Below, piece by piece: positions 48,251-53,177 of a stretch of 53,177 bases of DNA. Source of the DNA: Streptomyces sp. GKU 895 (GTDB lineage Bacteria > Actinomycetota > Actinomycetes > Streptomycetales > Streptomycetaceae); the NCBI GenBank assembly GCA_002027195.1, contig MWJO01000055.1:1-53177 (forward strand). Direction: 5' to 3'. A program made the translations under genes and the position numbers. The notes under the pieces were generated by a model, which ran no database searches, was not told the origin of the DNA, and saw only the letters and a list, made by a program, of their open reading frames with translations. Positions within the stretch are counted from its first letter, which is position 1. The number at the start of each line of letters is the position of its first letter.

Positions 48251-48904
48251 TCAGACCAGGTGGGCGAAGACCACCAGGTTGTCCGTGTAGTCCCTGACCG
48301 TGTGGTCGTAGTCACCCGCACAGGTGATGAGCCGGACCTGCGCCTGGGGCGTGTCGGCATAGACACGCCGGCTCGGGAAGTGGTCCTTCTCGAACGTCTC
48401 CACGCTGTCGACCACGAAGGACGCGGTGCGCCGGTCGGCCCGCCGCACCTGGAAGGTGTCGCCCTTCTCCAGCTCTCCGAGGTCCGCGAAGACGGCCGCG
48501 GAGGTCGCCGTGTCGACGTGACCGGCGATGATCGAGGTGCCCGCCTCCCCGGGGGAGGCTCCCTTGGCGAACCAGCCGACGAGATTGGTGTCGGCGGCCG
48601 GGGGCGGCTGGAGCTGTCCGGTGGGGCCGATGGCGAGGTCCGTGAAGGGGGCATCGACGGAGATCTTCGGAATGAGCAGGCGTACGGGTCTCGCGCGCGG
48701 CAGATGTTTCCCCGCGGCCCGTGCGGCCGGCGGAGCCGCCGCGGCCTCGGTGTGCGGGGCCCGGGTGGGAGGGGAGGCGTCGGACGGCGCGTCGTCATTG
48801 CCGCCGAACAGGCCCATGGCCAGCACCAGGGCCGCTACCGCGCCCACCACCAGCGCTTTGGTGCGGGGCGGGTTGTCTGCGAGGGAAGGGGGACGGGCTG
48901 CCAT
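48251..48904 (-). CDS. Class F sortase
   Basis: 217 residues. N-terminal membrane anchor (LVVGAVAALVLAMGLFGG), a Pro/Ala-rich linker, then the sortase barrel: RLLIPKISVDAPFTDLAIG, catalytic His in SIIAGHVDT, catalytic Cys in LITCAGDYD, and a basic residue before YTDNLVVFA. Class F sortases of actinobacteria join or anchor surface proteins. It is 119 bp downstream of a cell-wall-type protein on the same strand, an obvious substrate. The pair lies between the SchA/CurD gene and the pigment hydroxylase. Confidence 0.9.
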   Translation of the reverse strand: MAARPPSLADNPPRTKALVVGAVAALVLAMGLFGGNDDAPSDASPPTRAPHTEAAAAPPAARAAGKHLPRARPVRLLIPKISVDAPFTDLAIGPTGQLQPPPAADTNLVGWFAKGASPGEAGTSIIAGHVDTATSAAVFADLGELEKGDTFQVRRADRRTASFVVDSVETFEKDHFPSRRVYADTPQAQVRLITCAGDYDHTVRDYTDNLVVFAHLV

Positions 48905-49023
48905 CGGACGCTACCTCACCAGGGCGGGACAGAAGTTCGGACGAGGGACGGGTACCGGGGAGCCGGCGGGCCGCCACGCGACACGCGCGTGGCGGCCGCG
49001 GCGGCTATCGCATCCGGCATGGC

Positions 49024-49542
49024 TCAGGCCACGCTTTCGGAGGTCTTCTTACGGCGCGCCGCGTACAGACCGGTGGCGGCGACCGCCAGGACGGCCAGCC
49101 CGCCCGCGGTCACGGCCGGCGAGGCGAGTGCGCCGCCGCCCGTGTGCATGCCGCCGCTCGGCTTCTCCTCGCGGCCGCTCCAGCCGTCGCTGTCCTGCTC
49201 CCCGCCCCAGGAGTCCTCCTCCTTCGTGCTGCCGTAGTCCTTGCCCTGCCCCTTGTCCTTGTCCTTGTACGTCTCCGGGTCGAACCTGGGGTCCTTCGCG
49301 GTGTCCGAACCGTCCGCGTTCACCGCGGTCAGCGCCCCACCACCGGTGTGCATGCCACCGTGCGGCGAGTCGTGACCGCTGTCCTTGTCGTGGTCCTTGC
49401 TGTACGAGGAGTCCGTCTCCTTGCTATACGAGGAGTCCGTGTGGTCCTCCCAGTCGCTGCCGGCGGCATGGGCGCCGGGTGCGCCCAGAACGAGGACGGT
49501 CGAAGCCGCCGCGGTGGCAAGGAGCATGCGAGCAGAGTGCAT
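49024..49542 (-). CDS. Cell-wall-anchored-type protein, candidate sortase substrate
   Basis: 172 residues from ATG 49542, with GGAGGG 8 nt upstream. Signal peptide (MLLATAAASTVLVLGAPGAHA), then a very polar Asp/Ser/Lys/Gly-rich body with SSYSKE/SSYSKD repeats. The C-terminus has the sorting-signal plan: PSGGMHTGGGALASP, hydrophobic helix (GGLAVLAVAATGLYAA), RRKK tail. The motif is HTGGG instead of LPxTG. The same GGMHTGGGAL decamer also occurs in mid-protein. The adjacent class F sortase is the likely enzyme. Confidence 0.75.
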   Translation of the reverse strand: MHSARMLLATAAASTVLVLGAPGAHAAGSDWEDHTDSSYSKETDSSYSKDHDKDSGHDSPHGGMHTGGGALTAVNADGSDTAKDPRFDPETYKDKDKGQGKDYGSTKEEDSWGGEQDSDGWSGREEKPSGGMHTGGGALASPAVTAGGLAVLAVAATGLYAARRKKTSESVA

Positions 49543-49709
49543 CTGACATTCCCTCCGCCGAGGAGCGGACAGCTGGCGCTTCGTCAGCTGAGGTGATCCG
49601 TCCCCGACATGATCCACCGTCAGTGCCCACGGCCCCGCGCACCACTCGGGGCGGTCGCACGGGTGAACCCAGCCGCTGTCCGACGGTGGCGACACCATGG
49701 CCGCACAAC

Positions 49710-49746
49710 GCGGCCGACCGGCCCCGTGGAGGGACCGGTCGGCCGC
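49710..49746 (-). terminator. Hairpin after the FAD hydroxylase gene
   Basis: A perfect 12-bp stem (GCGGCCGACCGG with CCGGTCGGCCGC) and a 13-nt loop, 11 nt past the hydroxylase stop. It separates the hydroxylase transcript from the sortase-substrate gene. Confidence 0.7.
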
Positions 49747-49757
49747 ATCTACCGAGG

Positions 49758-51431
49758 TCAGACGGCTGCCAGCAGCGTCCGCAGGGCATCGCGCAGCACT
49801 GACTCGGCGTCAGGATCGGCCCCTGCGGCCCGCCAGGCCACGAACCCGTCCGGCCGGACGAGTACGGCGCCCGCGGGCGTCGTGCCATGCGCGGCCGCCC
49901 AGTCCGTCTCCCCCTCGGGCGTCAGCTCGGCATCGGAGCTGCTGCCCACCCGGTACGAGGTGAGGGGGACGGACATCGACGCGGCGACGCGGACGGCCGC
50001 CTCGTGCCAGCCACTTGGGTGATCGGCGTCGCTGAGCAGGACGAACGACTTCTCGTAGAGGTCCAGGGTGGAGATCCGTTCGCCGCGGTGACGGACCGCC
50101 AGGTGCGGCGCCCTGCTGCCGGGTTCGCCGGACAGTTCGAAGCGTTCCGGTACGACCGGAGCGTCGGGGTCGGTTCCGATGACGGCGCCACGCGGATAGC
50201 GGTAGCCGAGGACCACGCCGAGGATGCCGCGCTGCGGGCCACCGCCGCCGCCCATGCCGGGTGGCGGAGCGAAGCCGGGGTGGCTGTGCTCCACGGACCG
50301 TGCGGAGGCGCGGGCGCTGGTCGCCTCGGCCACCGGGCGCCGCTCGGCGTCGTAGCTGTCCAGCAGCGCCTCCCCCGCCCAGCCGTCCAGTACGGCGGCC
50401 AGTTTCCAGGCGAGGTTGTGCGCGTCCTGGATGCCGGTGTTGGAGCCGAAGGCCCCCGTGGGGGACATCTCGTGGGCCGAGTCGCCGGCCAGGAAGACCC
50501 GCCCCGCCCGGTAGCTGCGGGCGACCCGCTCGGCGGCGTTCCAGGGAGCCTTGCCGGTGACCTGTACGTCGAGGTCGGCCACTCCGATCGCGCGCCGGAT
50601 GTGCTCCGCGCACCGCTCGTCGGTGAAGTCCTCCAGCGTTTCGCCCTGTTCGGGATGCCAGGGAGCGTGGAACACCCAGTTCTCCCGGTTGTCCACCGGC
50701 AGCAGCGCCCCGTCCGCCTCCGGGTTCGTCAGATAGCAGACGATGAAGCGGCGATCGCCCACCACATCGGCGAGGCGGCGGGACCGGAAGGTGATGCTCA
50801 CGTTGCTGAACAGGTCGCCAGGACCGCTCTGGGCGATGCCGAGTTGCTCACGGACAGGGCTGCGGGGGCCGTCCGCGGCGACGAGGTAGTCCGCGCGGAT
50901 GGTGGTGTGCTCGCCGGTCTCCCGGCTCTTGACCACCGCGGTGACGCCGGAGGAGTCACCGTCGAACGACAGCAGTTCGGTGCCGTAGCGCAGATCGCCG
51001 CCGAGCCGCTCGGCGTGTTCGAGCAGCACCGGCTCCAGGTCGTTCTGGCTGCACAGGCACCATGAGCTGGAACTGAAGCGGGCCAGTGCGCCGCCGGCGT
51101 CGATCTCCTTGAAGAGCCACTCCCCCGCGTCACCCACCAGCGTGGGTGTCTGGAGGATCCCGTGGTTGTCGTTCAGGGTGGCGGCGGCCTCCCGGATCGC
51201 CGGCTCGACGCCGGCCGTCCGGAACAGCTCCATCGTACGGACGTTGTTCCCGCGCCCGCGAGGGTGAATGGACGTCCCGGCATGCCGCTCCACCAGCGTG
51301 TGCCGTACGCCCAACCGGCTCAGGAACAACGAGGTCGACAGCCCCACGAGGGAGCCGCCGACGATGAGGACGGGGACATGATGGATCGTCTCGTCGCTCT
51401 GGTCGTCTGTTCGTTCCGTTCTTCGTGCCAT
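49758..51431 (-). CDS. FAD-dependent aromatic hydroxylase (whiE ORFVIII-like)
   Basis: 557 residues from ATG 51431 with GGAGG 6 nt upstream. PHBH-type flavin monooxygenase: VLIVGGSLVGLSTSLFLSRLG (FAD, quoted just at limit length elsewhere abbreviated), LVAADGPRSPVREQLG (DG motif), and RVFLAGDSAHEMSPTGAFG (GD motif), then GIQDAHNLAWKLAAVLDGW. A C-terminal thioredoxin-like domain ends with VLVRPDGFVAWRA. It hydroxylates the polyketide in the cytoplasm using NAD(P)H and O2. In S. coelicolor the counterpart is transcribed divergently from the rest of whiE; here it is on the same strand, separated by the sortase pair. Confidence 0.9.
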   Translation of the reverse strand: MARRTERTDDQSDETIHHVPVLIVGGSLVGLSTSLFLSRLGVRHTLVERHAGTSIHPRGRGNNVRTMELFRTAGVEPAIREAAATLNDNHGILQTPTLVGDAGEWLFKEIDAGGALARFSSSSWCLCSQNDLEPVLLEHAERLGGDLRYGTELLSFDGDSSGVTAVVKSRETGEHTTIRADYLVAADGPRSPVREQLGIAQSGPGDLFSNVSITFRSRRLADVVGDRRFIVCYLTNPEADGALLPVDNRENWVFHAPWHPEQGETLEDFTDERCAEHIRRAIGVADLDVQVTGKAPWNAAERVARSYRAGRVFLAGDSAHEMSPTGAFGSNTGIQDAHNLAWKLAAVLDGWAGEALLDSYDAERRPVAEATSARASARSVEHSHPGFAPPPGMGGGGGPQRGILGVVLGYRYPRGAVIGTDPDAPVVPERFELSGEPGSRAPHLAVRHRGERISTLDLYEKSFVLLSDADHPSGWHEAAVRVAASMSVPLTSYRVGSSSDAELTPEGETDWAAAHGTTPAGAVLVRPDGFVAWRAAGADPDAESVLRDALRTLLAAV

Positions 51432-51609
51432 GGCCCGCCTCCAGCTCGCTGTCTCTGTCGACCCGGCCGCATTCGGCCGCGAGCCTCATGCATGCCCCCC
51501 TGGCATGGGGGCGGGCCCCAGCTTCACCCGCTCTACTCGCCGGGTTCGCCGAGTCAGCGGAACCGGTGCGTTGTCCGTGGCGGGCGGCATGCGCCGCCGC
51601 CTGGACACA

Positions 51610-51637
51610 GATGACGCGTCGCTTGCGACGCGTCATC
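51610..51637 (-). terminator. Hairpin after the DUF7144-type gene
   Basis: A perfect 12-bp stem (GATGACGCGTCG with CGACGCGTCATC) and a CTTG loop, about 30 nt after the stop at 51668. It probably ends the two-gene membrane operon before the hydroxylase promoter. Confidence 0.7.
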
Positions 51638-51667
51638 CCTGCGGTCGCTCGGCGTGTCGCGCCGGCC

Positions 51668-52150
51668 TCACGCGGGGCCGTGCGGTGTGGAGACCGGTGG
51701 GCGCTCGTCGACCGTCGGGCGTTCCTCGGACAGGTCGAAGAGGTTGTCACGCTGGACCACGCACAGGGCCCAGATGATGAAGCCGGAGAGGGCGATCATC
51801 ACGACCGACCACACCGGGTAGTACGGCAGCGACAGGAAGTTGGCGATGATGACGAATCCGGCGATGACCACGCCGGACACGCGCGCCCAGGTCGCCGTCT
51901 GGAGCAGCCCGATACTGACGATCACGGCCACCACGCCCAGAGCGAGGTGGACCCAGCCCCAGCCGGTCAGGTCGAACTCGAACACGTAGTTGCGCGTCGT
52001 GACGAAGATGTCGTCCTCGGCGATGCCCATGATGCCCCGGAAGATGTCGAGCAGGCCGACGAGAAAGAGCATCACGGCTGCGAAGGCCGCCAGGCCCGTT
52101 GCCCACTCCTGCTTCGCCGTATGTGCCGGCCGGGTGTGTGTCGCGGTCAT
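51668..52150 (-). CDS. DUF7144-type four-helix membrane protein
   Basis: 160 residues from ATG 52150. Four hydrophobic segments: GLAAFAAVMLFLVGLLDIFRGI, GWVHLALGVVAVIVSIGLL, VSGVVIAGFVIIANFLSLP and VWSVVMIALSGFIIWALCV. The loop between the first two has DDIFVTTRNYVFEFDLTGWGW, typical of a large streptomycete family of unknown function. It follows the SHOCT gene with a 30-nt gap. Confidence 0.85.
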   Translation of the reverse strand: MTATHTRPAHTAKQEWATGLAAFAAVMLFLVGLLDIFRGIMGIAEDDIFVTTRNYVFEFDLTGWGWVHLALGVVAVIVSIGLLQTATWARVSGVVIAGFVIIANFLSLPYYPVWSVVMIALSGFIIWALCVVQRDNLFDLSEERPTVDERPPVSTPHGPA

Positions 52151-52180
52151 CTTGCGCCTCGATTCGTGTGGCCCGGACGC

Positions 52181-52639
52181 TCAGCGACCGGTGGTGCCGG
52201 GGGCAGAGCCCGTGGGTGCCGATCCCTGGCCTGCCAGGACCAGGTCCTTCGCCCTGCGGAACTCCTCGTCCGTGATGTCGCCGCGAGAGCGGATCTCGGA
52301 CAGCTTCGCGAGCTCGTCGACACTGCTGGTCCCGCCGGCCGCGGTCTGCCTGATGTAGGCGTTGAACTCCTCCTGCTGCGCACGCGCCTGGGCGATCTCC
52401 CGGCGCCCCATGTTCTTGCCGCGGGCGATGACGTAGACGAACACGCCGAGGAAGGGCAGCACGATGGTGAACACCAGCCAGCCCGCCTTCGCCCACCCGC
52501 TCAGCTCGTCGTCGCGGAAGATGTCGACGACGATCCGGAAGAGCAGGATGAACCACATGATCCACAGGAAGAACCAGAGCATGCTCCAGAAGACGCTCAG
52601 CAGGGGATAGTCGTACGCCAGGTAGGTCTGCGCGCTCAT
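52181..52639 (-). CDS. PLDc_N/SHOCT-domain membrane protein
   Basis: 152 residues from ATG 52639. Two N-terminal helices (MLWFFLWIMWFILLFRIVVD; KAGWLVFTIVLPFLGVFVYVIA) form a PLDc_N-like hairpin. After a charged linker (RREIAQARAQQEEFNAYI) comes a SHOCT motif: VDELAKLSEIRSRGDITDEEFRRAKDLVL (quoted in outline). SHOCT often marks proteins that oligomerise at the membrane; function unknown. Confidence 0.9.
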   Translation of the reverse strand: MSAQTYLAYDYPLLSVFWSMLWFFLWIMWFILLFRIVVDIFRDDELSGWAKAGWLVFTIVLPFLGVFVYVIARGKNMGRREIAQARAQQEEFNAYIRQTAAGGTSSVDELAKLSEIRSRGDITDEEFRRAKDLVLAGQGSAPTGSAPGTTGR

Positions 52640-52715
52640 GTCTCTCCTCCGTCCCGGGCCCCCGTCCCGCCGCCGTTGCTGTCCTCAGCGTGGACGGGAC
52701 GAGGGCCCGACGGCC

Positions 52716-53074
52716 TCACCCGGTGCGGGTGAACAGTCGCCACCGGGCCACCGCCCGATGCCAGGCGGTGGAGGCGACGTACTCGCCGAGAGCCGAGGCG
52801 GCGACGGCCACCAGGAAGACCGCGATCAGCCACAGCTGCCACCGCCGGACCGCGGTGCGCACCGGGGGCGAAGGCCGCGACGGTCGTGAGCGGGGGAAGC
52901 GCGGTGAGAAAGGCCTGCGCGGCGAGCCGTACGGAGCCCTCGACGGCGTTGAGGGCGGTGAGACGGAACAGCAGCCGGGCCCGGCCCGGGCGGCACGTGA
53001 CGGTGGACCAGGCGTTCGTACGCCGCTTCCTCCTTCGCCGTCACGGCAGGTGCCGGTGGGTGGCTGCACTCCAT
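52716..53074 (-). CDS. Small membrane protein, probably frame-interrupted, function unknown
   Basis: A plausible N-terminus from ATG 53074 (VTAKEEAAYERLV) and a plausible C-terminus (VRRWQLWLIAVFLVAVAASALGEYVA... to the stop at 52716) lie in different frames. The middle reads best in a third frame (ALNAVEGSVRLAAQAFLTALPPLTTVAAFAP), which faintly recalls BrkB/YihY membrane proteins. Two single-base changes near 53010 and 52860 would join them into ~119 residues with two hydrophobic segments. The family call is weak. Confidence 0.4.
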
Positions 53075-53177
53075 GGCAGAGGGCCCGGGTGCCCCGGGCC
53101 CTCTCACGCGCGCACCGGAAACCGGCTGCGGCGTCATGCCGTCGTGTCGGGGTCCGGCCCGGAGGACGTGTCTTGCG

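Overview
This window is high-GC actinobacterial chromosome, almost certainly from Streptomyces or a very close relative. The strongest clue is a type II polyketide cluster of the whiE (spore pigment) kind. It is supported by codon bias, strong GGAGG ribosome sites, a SchA/CurD-like protein, a sortase with a substrate-like wall protein, and a hypoxia/dormancy-type stress island like those in streptomycetes. No rRNA, tRNA, CRISPR array, integrase or transposase was recognised.

Layout. (1) 0-6.2 kb: a large CHAT-domain (caspase-like) protein on the minus strand, divergent from three small genes (Cys-containing protein, membrane protein, small helical protein). This resembles CHAT-centred conflict/signalling loci. 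(2) 6.3-13.5 kb: an NAD-dependent epimerase and LysR regulator, a decayed metallo-beta-lactamase-fold gene, a membrane glycosyltransferase, an OmpR-type two-component system and a P-type ATPase remnant. (3) 13.5-26.9 kb: a probable low-oxygen/dormancy island. It holds a deazaflavin-type nitroreductase, a universal stress protein remnant, a broken MsiK-like ABC ATPase, a cyclic-nucleotide-binding-domain protein, a DUF4389 protein, an Acg-type nitroreductase, a solitary cytochrome c oxidase subunit I, a VKOR-family protein, a LOG-like protein and bifunctional AdhE. Gaps between these genes repeatedly carry a 14-15 bp GGG-N8/9-CCC palindrome resembling DosR/DevR-type boxes. (4) 27.0-38.0 kb: a second decayed copy of the metallo-hydrolase gene; a tightly overlapping PLP enzyme / small-molecule kinase / GntR / SDR operon; MFS exporters; a TIR-domain gene behind an HxlR regulator; RidA; and an MFS/TetR pair separated by three evenly spaced palindromes. 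(5) 38.2-41.6 kb: katG and a secreted beta-helix protein. (6) 41.6-51.4 kb: spore-pigment-type cluster (O-methyltransferase, two cyclases, ACP, CLF, KS, cupin, SchA/CurD protein, FAD hydroxylase) with a class F sortase and candidate substrate lying between the SchA/CurD gene and the hydroxylase. (7) 51.6-53.1 kb: small membrane proteins.

A caution runs through the annotation. About 25 single-base frame changes, several at short G/C homopolymers, interrupt otherwise well-conserved genes (CHAT, katG, KS, CLF, histidine kinase, aminotransferase and others). Many are probably consensus errors rather than true pseudogenes. A few genes show damage that single indels cannot explain and are more likely real decay: both metallo-hydrolase copies, the ATPase, the MsiK copy and the stress protein. 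Coordinates of interrupted genes span the whole inferred gene.
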